A stretch of DNA of 64,000 bases, taken from Myxococcales bacterium. Its GTDB lineage: Bacteria > Myxococcota_A > Polyangia > Polyangiales > Ga0077539. The stretch is taken from contig JAEUKI010000021.1 of assembly GCA_016793325.1 (NCBI GenBank), positions 19,927 to 83,926 on the forward strand, read 5' to 3'. The notes beneath the pieces are model-generated. The model saw only the letters and a program-made list of their open reading frames with translations, was not told the DNA's origin and searched no databases. Made by a program: the position numbers and the translations under genes. This document shows, piece after piece, positions 1-7,876 of this stretch (its first letter is position 1; each line of letters begins with the position of its first letter).

Positions 1-133
1 TCGAGAGCGCCTCCCGATGACGTTGCGCCGCGATCCGCCTTCGAACGAAGCGAACGCGTGGCTCGCCTTCGATCCACACCGTCGAGCGTCGGCGAGTTGT
101 CGACACACAACGGTCGGCACTACCCTCGAAGCG

Positions 134-1354
134 GTGATCGAGCGCCGGTTGCTGAGCATCGTCACGGCAGCGAGCGTGCTCGCCATCGCGAGTTGCGCGC
201 CGCGGGCCCGCCGCCCGCCCGTGGCGACCGCGAACGACTCCGCAGATCGCGCACGCAGCGCCGGCGCGGCGCCCCTCGACCGCCACGCGTTCGATCGCGG
301 GTTCGACGGCGGGTTCGACGCGAGGTCGCCGCTGCGGTGGCGGCGCTACGCGATCGGCGACGTCTACTTCGACGCGCCAGACACCATCACGAGGTATCCC
401 ACCGACGCGATCGACTCGACCATGTTCTCGATGCGCGTCGAAGGCATCTCGATCGAGACCGACTCGACGGAGTCGAGCCGAGTCGAGGGCGCGCGTCGAT
501 CGACGATCGCGCTCGGCTCGTGGACGGCAGAGCTCGAGCTCGTCGAGCGCGAACAAGAACGATCCGCGACCGTGCGGCTCCCGCCGGCAGCACAAGAACC
601 CGCGGACGGAGGTCAGCGGCGCTACATCGCGTCGAGCTCCGGTGGCGTTCGGACCATGCGAATCGCGTGGACGCGCGCCGAACAAGCGGAGATCGCGATG
701 ACCATCTTGCGTTCGTTGCGGCGAGCGTCGGCGCCGCCCGGCGCGCTCGCGGTGCCCGAGGGAGACGCGTTCGTCGGCGTCGCTGCGTTGCTGCGATTTC
801 GATCGAGCGTCGAGGACGGAAGCCCCGACCGCCCGTTGGCCACGCTCGCCGCCGAGCGGCTGGGGGCCGCGATCGCCCGCGAGCCGAACCACCCAGACGT
901 GTTGTGGTGGATGTGGAAGCGAGTCGAGGCCCTCGTCGCGCTCGAGCGGCACCGAGATGTGATCGACGTTGCGTCGCAGGCGAGAGCGTCGATCGCCTCC
1001 GACGCGCAGCGCCATCGCTTCAATACGACGGACGACTTGCTGCTCGCCGAGGTCGCGGCGCTCAGCGCCTCGGGAGAGCACGCGACAGCACTCGAGCGAA
1101 TCCGCGAGCTGCTCCGCTCGATGTCGCCGTTCGATCAACGAGCGCGCATGGACGTTCGAGGGACGCACGCCGAGCTCCTCGCCCGAGCAGGCCGCGACGA
1201 GGAAGCGCAGGCCGAGTTTCGACAGGTTCGCTTCTCCGCGATCGCTCCAGCGTCGCTCGCCGAACGGCTGCGACGCGCGTCGTCCGAGGTCGATGCGCGC
1301 CTGCACGCGCGGCGCCGATCAGGAACCCATCTGCGAGGTGACGGCGGTCGCTGA
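134..1354 (+). CDS. Putative lipoprotein with C-terminal TPR-like helices
   Basis: About 406 residues. I chose the GTG at 134 because it puts a lipoprotein signal at the N-terminus: a short Arg-containing n-region, a hydrophobic stretch, and a lipobox ending in ASC about 20 residues in. The open frame extends upstream to position 17, but that part shows no signal. After the signal comes a low-complexity Ala/Arg/Asp linker, then a globular part (RYAIGDVYFDAP onward) with no motif I recognise. From about residue 245 it is Ala/Leu/Glu-rich and helical, with repeated helix pairs that look like TPR or TPR-like repeats, suggesting a protein-protein scaffold at an envelope membrane. Function unknown. 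It is the first gene in the window, on the same strand as the next lipoprotein about 150 bases downstream. Confidence 0.7.
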   Translation: MIERRLLSIVTAASVLAIASCAPRARRPPVATANDSADRARSAGAAPLDRHAFDRGFDGGFDARSPLRWRRYAIGDVYFDAPDTITRYPTDAIDSTMFSMRVEGISIETDSTESSRVEGARRSTIALGSWTAELELVEREQERSATVRLPPAAQEPADGGQRRYIASSSGGVRTMRIAWTRAEQAEIAMTILRSLRRASAPPGALAVPEGDAFVGVAALLRFRSSVEDGSPDRPLATLAAERLGAAIAREPNHPDVLWWMWKRVEALVALERHRDVIDVASQARASIASDAQRHRFNTTDDLLLAEVAALSASGEHATALERIRELLRSMSPFDQRARMDVRGTHAELLARAGRDEEAQAEFRQVRFSAIAPASLAERLRRASSEVDARLHARRRSGTHLRGDGGR

Positions 1355-1501
1355 GACGAACGCCCGGTCGCGTGTCGCTCGCTCGGGCGACGATCGCGCA
1401 GGCGCTTCACGAAACGAAACGGCATTCCCCCGTTCGTGTGTCCCGCGGCGCGGGCGGCTCGGCTCGCAGCGCGCTGCGATACGATTGTTTCCTCCACGAA
1501 C

Positions 1502-2365
1502 ATGAGGACATTCAGCGCGAGCGTCTGCGTTCTGCTGGCGGAGTTTGCGCTCTCTGCTGCTTCGCTCTGCGCGTGCCGTAGCCAGCGTCCATCGCCATCG
1601 ACGCACGCGGCAGCGCTCGGTGCTCGCCGCGCGGCGTTGGGCATCGACGCAGCGACCGCCGCTGGGGCAGCGAACTCGCCCGCGCTCGACCCGCTCTCCG
1701 ACGCGCGGTCGACTCGCGCTCGGCTCGCCGTCGATCCGTTTCGCGGGCGGACACAGCTCCCGACTGCCGAAGAAATCGCCGGAGAAAATCCGGCCGATCG
1801 CGCGCTCGTACCGAGCGGCGCGGAGCGGTACTCCGAGCGATGGGAGCCGTCGGCCCGAGGCGTGACGCGCTGTCGCGTCCTCGCGGGTGCGACCCTCTCG
1901 ACGAGCGCGGCGCTCGCGGCGGCGCGAGCCTCGGGGTTCGTTCGGGCCGCGAGCTCGTCTGATCTGTACACGCGCGGACCGGATAGCATCCGCAGCTACG
2001 CGTCGGAGTGGACGATGTGTCGCGAGCTCGCAACGAACGCGCGAGCCGACCCGCGCAGCGCTGTGCTGCAGTCCATCACGCGGCTCGACGACGTCTCGGA
2101 GCTGTTGCCGAGATTCGGCGCGCCCGGCTCGATCTACGCGCGAATCGACGCGACGGTCTGCGAGGTCAGGATCGACTGGAGCGCATCGCCACGGCAATGG
2201 TCGTCGATTCAGCAGGCGCTCGACGACGAGGGATTCTCGACGCCGGACATCATCGAAGACCAGCCGCTGCCCGAGACCATTGCGTACAGCAAGAGCGGCT
2301 CGGACGTGACCGTTACCGTGTCGCGCTCGGACGGCGTTCTGAGCATCGAGCTGAGCGCCCGATGA
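1502..2365 (+). CDS. Putative lipoprotein of unknown function
   Basis: About 287 residues from the ATG at 1502 (MRTFSASVCV). That start gives a signal peptide with a lipobox-like LCAC near residue 23; an upstream GTG at 1436 is in frame but would bury the signal. The N-terminal half is Ala/Arg/Ser-rich linker. The C-terminal half, from about residue 140, is a mixed alpha/beta domain rich in charged residues (LDDVSELLPRFG, then strand-like TVTVSRSDGVLSIEL at the end). I do not recognise the family. It follows another lipoprotein gene on the same strand, so the two may be co-transcribed. The 3' flank holds two tandem copies of the hairpin repeat. Confidence 0.65.
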   Translation: MRTFSASVCVLLAEFALSAASLCACRSQRPSPSTHAAALGARRAALGIDAATAAGAANSPALDPLSDARSTRARLAVDPFRGRTQLPTAEEIAGENPADRALVPSGAERYSERWEPSARGVTRCRVLAGATLSTSAALAAARASGFVRAASSSDLYTRGPDSIRSYASEWTMCRELATNARADPRSAVLQSITRLDDVSELLPRFGAPGSIYARIDATVCEVRIDWSASPRQWSSIQQALDDEGFSTPDIIEDQPLPETIAYSKSGSDVTVTVSRSDGVLSIELSAR

Positions 2366-2558
2366 GGTGCAGTCCTCGACGCATTGCCCGGCGGGGACGT
2401 TCGCCGATCGCGTGCACGCTCGTGCCGTGCCCGATGAGCGGCGCAGGGATCTGCGTCGAACAGCGCTCACCGGAGGGACGACTGCGGGCGAACCCGTGAC
2501 GCCTCGAACTGTGTCCCGCGCGATCCTCCGTCCGCGTATGGGGCGCGAAGGTGCCTAT

Positions 2559-2654
2559 CGCGACGCTCCGTTGGAAGGACTACACGCATCGAGCCATCTC
2601 CTGGGAAATTCCCTGGGATTTCTGCGTGGCGTGTAGCCAACGGAAGGCGTCGCG
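2559..2654 (+). repeat. Dispersed hairpin repeat, copy A
   Basis: A 96-base imperfect palindrome. From the outside in: CGCGACGC pairs with GCGTCGCG, CCGTTGG pairs with CCAACGG, a five-base AAGGA bulge lies on the 5' arm only, then CTACACGC (2580-2587) pairs with GCGTGTAG (2629-2636). The enclosed loop is 41 bases (2588-2628) and carries a smaller GC-rich hairpin around GGGAAATTCCC. Copy B follows at a 102-base period. The same architecture occurs at 14482, 63201 (inverted) and, with different stem bases, at 56712. Confidence 0.85.
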
Positions 2655-2660
2655 AAATCC

Positions 2661-2764
2661 ATCGACGCCCCGTTGGAAGGACTACACGCATCGAGTCATC
2701 TCCCGGGAAATTCCCTAGGATTTCTGCGTGGCGTGTAGCCAACAGAAGGCGGAGCCGCTCTAGG
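2661..2764 (+). repeat. Dispersed hairpin repeat, copy B
   Basis: Tandem neighbour of copy A. GTTGG, AAGGA, then CTACACGC (2682-2689) pairs with GCGTGTAG (2731-2738) across a 41-base loop (2690-2730). The loop differs from copy A at only a few positions. The 3' end (GGCGGAGCCGCTCTAGG) differs from copy A and resembles the right-hand ends of the copies at 63300 and 56712. Confidence 0.85.
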
Positions 2765-3022
2765 TGCGTCGTCGAGCGTCGCGAAGGTCGATATCGACAC
2801 AGGCACCCTCGCGCCGATCGTCGACGTACACCGCGGGCGCGCGTTCACGTCGACGGCGGCGACCGCATGACAGGACTGCGGCCGGGGCGGTGCCGGCCCG
2901 CGGGCAGCGATCCCGACGGCACCGTGATCGGATCGAACGACACAAAGCAGGCGACGGACCTCGCATCTCGAGCGTCGAGAAGACGAGGCTCCCGTTGCGA
3001 GGGTTGCCCTCGCTCCGCACGC

Positions 3023-3787
3023 TCACCGCCTGCGACGCTCGCAGCGCTCGTTGCTCTCGCCGCGCGTTCGGGCCTCGAGCTGACACGCGATCGTCTCGGC
3101 ACGATCGCAGAACTCCTCGGGCGGCTGGCTGCCGCTCGCGCACAGCGACGCGCGAATCTGCGGCAGGTCCTCGCGCATCACGTCGAAGCACGACGGACGC
3201 CGAGGCTCGGCGCGCGAGCCCAGCATGTAGAGCGAGTCCATGCAGAGATCCGCGGCGAACTCCCGGAGGTCTCGATCGAAGCGCTCGCTGCCCGGGCCCA
3301 AGACGACGACCCGATAGAGCGCCGCCGCTGCGGCGTACTGCTGCGCGTCGTAGAACGCGCGCGCCATGCGATAGACGACGGAGCCGCGCTCGGGCGACGT
3401 TCGTTCGAGGCAGAGAAACGCCACGCCGAGCGCGACCAGCTCTTGTTCATCGGCGCTGAGCGCGCGAGCCTCGAACGAGGGCTCCCCACGCGTGCGCACC
3501 GAACGCGCCGTCGGCGGAGCGGTGAGCGCGCGCCAGCGCGGCTCGTTCCAAGCGACGGCGGCGTCGGGGGCGCTGCGCGGACAGGACAACAGCGGCGCGG
3601 TCGTCGCGTTGTCGAGGCACGCGACCGGAGGCGTCTCGATTTCGTGTGCCGCGACGGGCGCCGCGTCCGCCGTCGTGACCGCTTCGCGGAGCGAGGGTGC
3701 AGCGCGCGTCGCCGACGACGGAGCCGCCCCCGAGCGCGAGGCCGCACAGCCAACGAGCACACAAATCGACAGACCGAGGCGCTTCAT
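3023..3787 (-). CDS. Putative lipoprotein with TPR-like helices and conserved cysteines
   Basis: 254 residues from the ATG at 3787 (MKRLGLSICVLVGCA). This start gives a clear short signal peptide with lipobox VGC at residue 14; the longer upstream frame has no signal. A linker of about 60 residues is followed by a helical region (DEQELVALGVAFLCLER, then YDAQQYAAAAALYRVVV) with the look of one or two TPR units. A C-terminal segment has several Cys residues that could form disulfides. Likely anchored in the envelope. Function unknown. Its promoter region (3788-4099) lies between it and a divergent membrane-protein gene. Confidence 0.7.
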   Translation of the reverse strand: MKRLGLSICVLVGCAASRSGAAPSSATRAAPSLREAVTTADAAPVAAHEIETPPVACLDNATTAPLLSCPRSAPDAAVAWNEPRWRALTAPPTARSVRTRGEPSFEARALSADEQELVALGVAFLCLERTSPERGSVVYRMARAFYDAQQYAAAAALYRVVVLGPGSERFDRDLREFAADLCMDSLYMLGSRAEPRRPSCFDVMREDLPQIRASLCASGSQPPEEFCDRAETIACQLEARTRGESNERCERRRR

Positions 3788-4099
3788 CGAACGACAAACA
3801 CCGAGCTGAGTGTACGCGACGAGCGCGCATGCAACGAGCGCGTGAAGTGCCCGAAACGGGCGCAAGCATTCAGCGACCAGCAGCGAGCGCATGCAACGAG
3901 TGATGCGCACGTGCGCCGTGCGCGGCGGGGCGTCTGCGGTCGCAGCGACCGGACGCCGAGGAGGCTCGGTGTTGCGCGTGAAGCGATCACGTGACGCGCG
4001 GTTCCGTCGCGATCGCGTGGCGCGTGTTTCTGGCTGTGTCGCTTCGGCAACGACGCGCGATCGACCCGTGGACCGCGAGACTCGGCTACCGTCTTCTCG
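3788..4099. other. Divergent intergenic region with a repeated 14-base motif
   Basis: Separates the minus-strand lipoprotein from the plus-strand membrane protein, so promoters for both are expected, but I cannot place them with confidence. The 14-mer GCGCATGCAACGAG occurs at 3825-3838 and 3887-3900, and again at 9591-9604 upstream of the vanY-like gene. A short GCCCG-aaa-CGGGC hairpin sits between the first two copies. Confidence 0.45.
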
Positions 4100-5281
4100 A
4101 TGAGCACCCAGCTCCTTCACGCCGCCGTCCTCGCGATGGGGGGAACCGTCGACGCCTCCGGCGCCCACCTCGTCGTCCGCGGCCGACGCCTCCTGCTCTC
4201 GTACGCGCCCGGCGCGAAGGGCAACAGCGCGCAGCTTCGCATCTACGCGTGGGCGGGCTCGGACCCTTCGGCGAACCCGATCGCGCACGACGCTCGCGCG
4301 AGCGAGGGCGCAGCGTATCGCGACGCGCAGCGCCCTTCGGCGATCGCGACCTCCGCGCTGAGGCCCATCACCATTCGCCGCGAGACCTCCAACGATCGCC
4401 TGGGAAAACGCCTGCGGATCAACCGCGAGATCCAGCTCGGCGACCCCGCGTTCGACGACGAGCTCTACCTCGAGACGACCCTCGCTGAGCCTCTCGTTGT
4501 CGCGATCCTCCATCGCGAGGTTCGCGCGCTGGTGCTGAACCTCTTAGCGTCTCCCATCGAGCTCACGCTCTACGCGGGCCCCTATCTCGTGACCGCGCTC
4601 TGGCATCCCATCTTCGAAGAGTCGCTCTCGCGCGAATCGCTCTCGGCCACCGTGGACGCGATCGCGCAGCTCGCGTCGATGCTACCGCACGACGCGCCCA
4701 CCCAAACGGTGACACAGTACGGAGCGTTGCTGCCCGTCGTTCTGCCGGCGATCAGCGCACAGCTCGCGGCGGCGATCGGGCTCTCGCTCACGACGCGCGC
4801 CAAGCACGTCTCGTCCGCGCCGTACGGCTGGGGATTCGTCACGGGACTCGCGGTGTGGGTCGCGCTCACGGTGCTCGTCGCGCTGCTCGTTCGCGGTCGA
4901 TCGAACAGCCTTCGAACCTTCGTCGCGTGCAGTCTCTTCTTGCTGCCCGCCGCGCTGGTCGTTGGCATTGCGGGCGTTCCCGCGCTCAACGCGCGCCTCG
5001 ACGAGAGCCCAGCGATCGCTCGCGAGCTCGAGATCACCGACACCCGGCTGGTCCGCGGAAAGAACTCGGTCACGTACTACGCCGTCGCCCCCGCATGGAA
5101 CGACCCGTCCGAGACGCTCGAAGTGCGCCTCGATCCCGCCGACCGCGAGCGCTGGGGACGCGGCGCGCGCGTTCGGGTCCTGACGCACAGCGGTCGCTTC
5201 GGCTGGGCCTGGTACGACGACGTGACGCTCGTTCGGGCCGCGTGCCGAGACTCGTCACCGTGCCCCGGCGCGCTGAGGTGA
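4100..5281 (+). CDS. Integral membrane protein of unknown function
   Basis: 393 residues starting at the ATG at 4100. The N-terminal half (about 1-200) is soluble-looking, with alternating beta/alpha character (LVVRGRRLLLSYAP; RETSNDRLGKRLRINREI). Two confident transmembrane helices follow, near residues 250-270 (GFVTGLAVWVALTVLVALLV) and 275-297 (TFVACSLFLLPAALVVGIAG). The C-terminal 95 residues form an extracytoplasmic beta-rich domain ending in a Cys-containing tail. No enzyme motif is visible and I do not recognise the family. A perfect tetraloop hairpin lies just after the stop codon. Confidence 0.75.
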   Translation: MSTQLLHAAVLAMGGTVDASGAHLVVRGRRLLLSYAPGAKGNSAQLRIYAWAGSDPSANPIAHDARASEGAAYRDAQRPSAIATSALRPITIRRETSNDRLGKRLRINREIQLGDPAFDDELYLETTLAEPLVVAILHREVRALVLNLLASPIELTLYAGPYLVTALWHPIFEESLSRESLSATVDAIAQLASMLPHDAPTQTVTQYGALLPVVLPAISAQLAAAIGLSLTTRAKHVSSAPYGWGFVTGLAVWVALTVLVALLVRGRSNSLRTFVACSLFLLPAALVVGIAGVPALNARLDESPAIARELEITDTRLVRGKNSVTYYAVAPAWNDPSETLEVRLDPADRERWGRGARVRVLTHSGRFGWAWYDDVTLVRAACRDSSPCPGALR

Positions 5282-5286
5282 GCACG

Positions 5287-5342
5287 CGTGCGCCGAGAGG
5301 AATCTCGCGGTGCACTCGTGCGCCGAGAGGAATCTCGGCGCA
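5287..5342 (+). repeat. Direct repeat containing a perfect GGAA tetraloop hairpin (possible terminator)
   Basis: The 21-mer from 5287 to 5307 recurs at 5317-5337 (30-base period). The second copy completes a perfect 10-base-pair stem TGCGCCGAGA/TCTCGGCGCA (5319-5342) capped by the GNRA-type loop GGAA. It begins six bases after the stop of the membrane-protein gene. No T-run follows, so a terminator role is only a guess. Confidence 0.6.
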
Positions 5343-5838
5343 TGGACGCCGCTGCGCGGCGCGCGCAGAGCCGCGAGGAGGATTGCGAGACCGGGCTGCT
5401 GCGGGACCAGCTCTGCGAACTCTGGTCCGCGGGTGATACGCAACGAGGCCGCGACAAAGCGCAGCACGAACACGACCGCGCGAGCACGGTTGAATACGTG
5501 TGGGTGAATCGCACGATCGATGGCGGAGAGGCCGCAGGAGTCCCGACCGAACCAACGCCGCGGACCGAGATGCGTACAACGCCCGTCGCGGTGCTGGCAC
5601 AGGTGTTCGGCGCTCGCCTCCGCGTCACGTCATCGACACGAGACGGCGACGAGCTCGCATCGACGCGCGTCCTCGCGTGGTCTTCGTTGCGCCGCTCGAC
5701 CGCAGGGCAGGAGGGGCGTGAACGGGCCGCGGGGCGTGCTACGGTCTCGTCGCCGGGGCGGTCGCGTGTGCTTCCCGACAACTCGCAAGTCTACGCGGCC
5801 ACTCGTTCCGTCAACCTTGTGTACTGCGGGGTCGTTCT
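5343..5838. other. Long intergenic region without a recognisable gene
   Basis: Open frames run through it on both strands but show no domain, signal peptide or plausible ribosome-binding site. Composition is similar to the flanks. It must contain the promoter for the repeat lipoprotein starting at 5839. I see no terminator, riboswitch or repeat apart from the hairpin at its left edge. Confidence 0.5.
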
Positions 5839-7746
5839 ATGGCTCGATTCGAATCGAAACGTCTGTGGTTGTCCGTGGGGTGGGTCTTGCTCGGGTGCGG
5901 GCAACCGACGCCGGGACCGCAGCTCCCGAGCGTCGCGTCGTCCGTCACGCGGCCAGCGGCCTGCGAAGGCGCGATCGTCGCCAGCGATACGCTGGACATC
6001 AACCTCTCGCTGCCGCGCTTGCGCGGAGCCGTGACGGTCAACGGTCAGCCGCTCGCTGCACTGTCGAGCGGGGCGTCGCGCGGGTCGCTGGTGTTCTTCG
6101 ATGTCGAGCGCGGAGCGAGCTTGCGGCTCGATCTCGGACGCACGAGCAACGGCGCGTTCGACATGCTGATCGCGCGCGGGACCTACCAAGTGTGGTTCTC
6201 ACCCAGCGGCTGCTACCAAAACGCCACGGTGCCGTGTACGCCTGCGCTCCTCGAGCGCGAGCTCCGCGTCGAGAGCGACGCCACTCGCACGTTCAACATC
6301 GAAGCGGTGCGGCTCACGCTCGCGATGACCATCGATGGCGTGCCTTCGACCGAGGGTCGCGCTGGGTTTGTGCTCGCCAATGAGTACGGCTCGACGTTGG
6401 TCGTCAGCGCTCCGAGCGAGCCGGCGACGTACTTGGTGACGAGAGGTACGTACAAGTTCGTCTACAAGCCCTACGGATCGACGACGGTGTGCCGCGACGC
6501 GAGCGGACCGTCTCCCTGCAACGCCGCGATCGTTCGAGAAGGGATCGCCGTCGATCGTGATCTGTCGCTCGCGATCGACGTACCGACGACCGTGCTCACG
6601 TTGACGGCGACGTCGGACACGGCTCCAGCGCCGATCGACGCCACGAGCGGCGGGAGCTTGTCGCTACAAAGCGGTTCGCTCGATCCGACGGTGGTGACTT
6701 CGCTCGGCACGGGCAGCGCTTCGAACGTCGCGACGATTCGCGTGGTCCGGGGCCGCTACGACGTCGCGTGGGAGCGCCGCGAGGGCGTGAACTGCGCTGC
6801 GGATTCGGTGGTTCCGTGCAACAGCGGGCGCTTCGCGACCCTCGATGTCCGCGGCGCGACACAATCCGAGACGGTGACGATGAACACCGTCGCGGCGCGC
6901 GGGGCGGTGACGATCAATAGCAGTCCCGTGCTGATCCCCTCGGCGACGACCGCGCCTCGGGTGTTCGCCATCGACGTCGCGCGAAAGCAAGTCTTCCCGA
7001 CGACGGTGGGCGCCGACGGCCGCTATTCGCTTCGCTTGCTTCGTGGGTCGCGGGTCGGCGTCGGGTACGAGTCGTCGAGCTCGCAATGCTCGTCCTCGAC
7101 CGGCCCCGTCGGGACCGGCGTCTTCTGCGGCGTCGCAGAGCTCTCGCCCACCACAACGTTCGACAGCGATCGAACGTTGGACGCTGCGCTGACTGGTCAC
7201 CAGATCGAGCTCGCGATCTCGATCGATGGAGCGCCGCGCCCGCCCAGCCTCTCGCCGTCGCAAGTGCAAATGCAGCTCATACCGGAGCGGATCGGCAGCT
7301 TCGTGGGCATCGATCCGAACACCAGGTTCGTCACGCTGATCGACGGGTCCTATCGCCTCGCGATCGGAACGATCCTCTTCGCGTGCGCCGAGAGCAGAGG
7401 ACTTCCCTGCGGGCTCAACGTCGTGCCTTCGCCGATCGACGTTCGCGCGGACGTCGCGGTGCCGATCGAGATTCGCACGAGGAGACTGACGGGCACCGTC
7501 CTGATCAACGGCGCCGCGCCGACCGCCGCAGGGCTCACGACGGCCGCGTTCGTCGGCTTCTTCGGCGCGTCTGCGAGCGCGACCGTCGTGCCGTACGGAA
7601 ACTCAACGCCGATGGTCTACGAGGCTCGCATGATCGACTCGCCGTTCGTCGGCTTCGTCACGACCGCTGCCCCGTGCTCGATCGACGAACCCGTACAGGG
7701 ATCGCGCGTCTGCGGGACGGTGTTCTTCCTCGGGTGCGGGCGCTGA
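5839..7746 (+). CDS. Lipoprotein made of six Ig-like repeats, each with a cysteine pair
   Basis: 635 residues, ATG start at 5839. The signal peptide ends in a lipobox LLGC (Cys20). The mature protein reads as six repeats of roughly 90-100 residues. Each starts with a strand like LRGAVTVNGQP or LTGTVLINGAAP, has a central strand pair ending in RGTY, RGRY or DGSY, and contains two cysteines about 8-12 apart near its end (for example CYQNATVPC and CAESRGLPC). This layout resembles the carboxypeptidase-regulatory/transthyretin-like beta-sandwich superfamily, which is an inference from the pattern and not from a hit. Probably an extended surface adhesin or scaffold. It stands alone on the plus strand, tail-to-tail with the vanY-like gene. 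Confidence 0.75.
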   Translation: MARFESKRLWLSVGWVLLGCGQPTPGPQLPSVASSVTRPAACEGAIVASDTLDINLSLPRLRGAVTVNGQPLAALSSGASRGSLVFFDVERGASLRLDLGRTSNGAFDMLIARGTYQVWFSPSGCYQNATVPCTPALLERELRVESDATRTFNIEAVRLTLAMTIDGVPSTEGRAGFVLANEYGSTLVVSAPSEPATYLVTRGTYKFVYKPYGSTTVCRDASGPSPCNAAIVREGIAVDRDLSLAIDVPTTVLTLTATSDTAPAPIDATSGGSLSLQSGSLDPTVVTSLGTGSASNVATIRVVRGRYDVAWERREGVNCAADSVVPCNSGRFATLDVRGATQSETVTMNTVAARGAVTINSSPVLIPSATTAPRVFAIDVARKQVFPTTVGADGRYSLRLLRGSRVGVGYESSSSQCSSSTGPVGTGVFCGVAELSPTTTFDSDRTLDAALTGHQIELAISIDGAPRPPSLSPSQVQMQLIPERIGSFVGIDPNTRFVTLIDGSYRLAIGTILFACAESRGLPCGLNVVPSPIDVRADVAVPIEIRTRRLTGTVLINGAAPTAAGLTTAAFVGFFGASASATVVPYGNSTPMVYEARMIDSPFVGFVTTAAPCSIDEPVQGSRVCGTVFFLGCGR

Positions 7747-7876
7747 GGCAATCGTTCGCCCATTCGCGCCCGCGTGGCCGCGTTCGTCCTCGGCTCCGTC
7801 CGGCGCTCTCCGAAGTGCGCTCGTGTGCCCCGTGCGCCAGCGCTTGCCCTTCGGGGGCACCAAGCCCTCCGCACGC

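Larger units (their letters stand above)
2366..3022. other. Intergenic region between converging genes, carrying two hairpin repeats
   Basis: No convincing gene on either strand. The frames here have Arg/Ser-rich compositions typical of out-of-frame high-GC DNA. The central part (2559-2764) holds two tandem hairpin repeat copies, annotated separately. I see nothing recognisable in 2366-2550 or 2765-3022. Confidence 0.6.
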
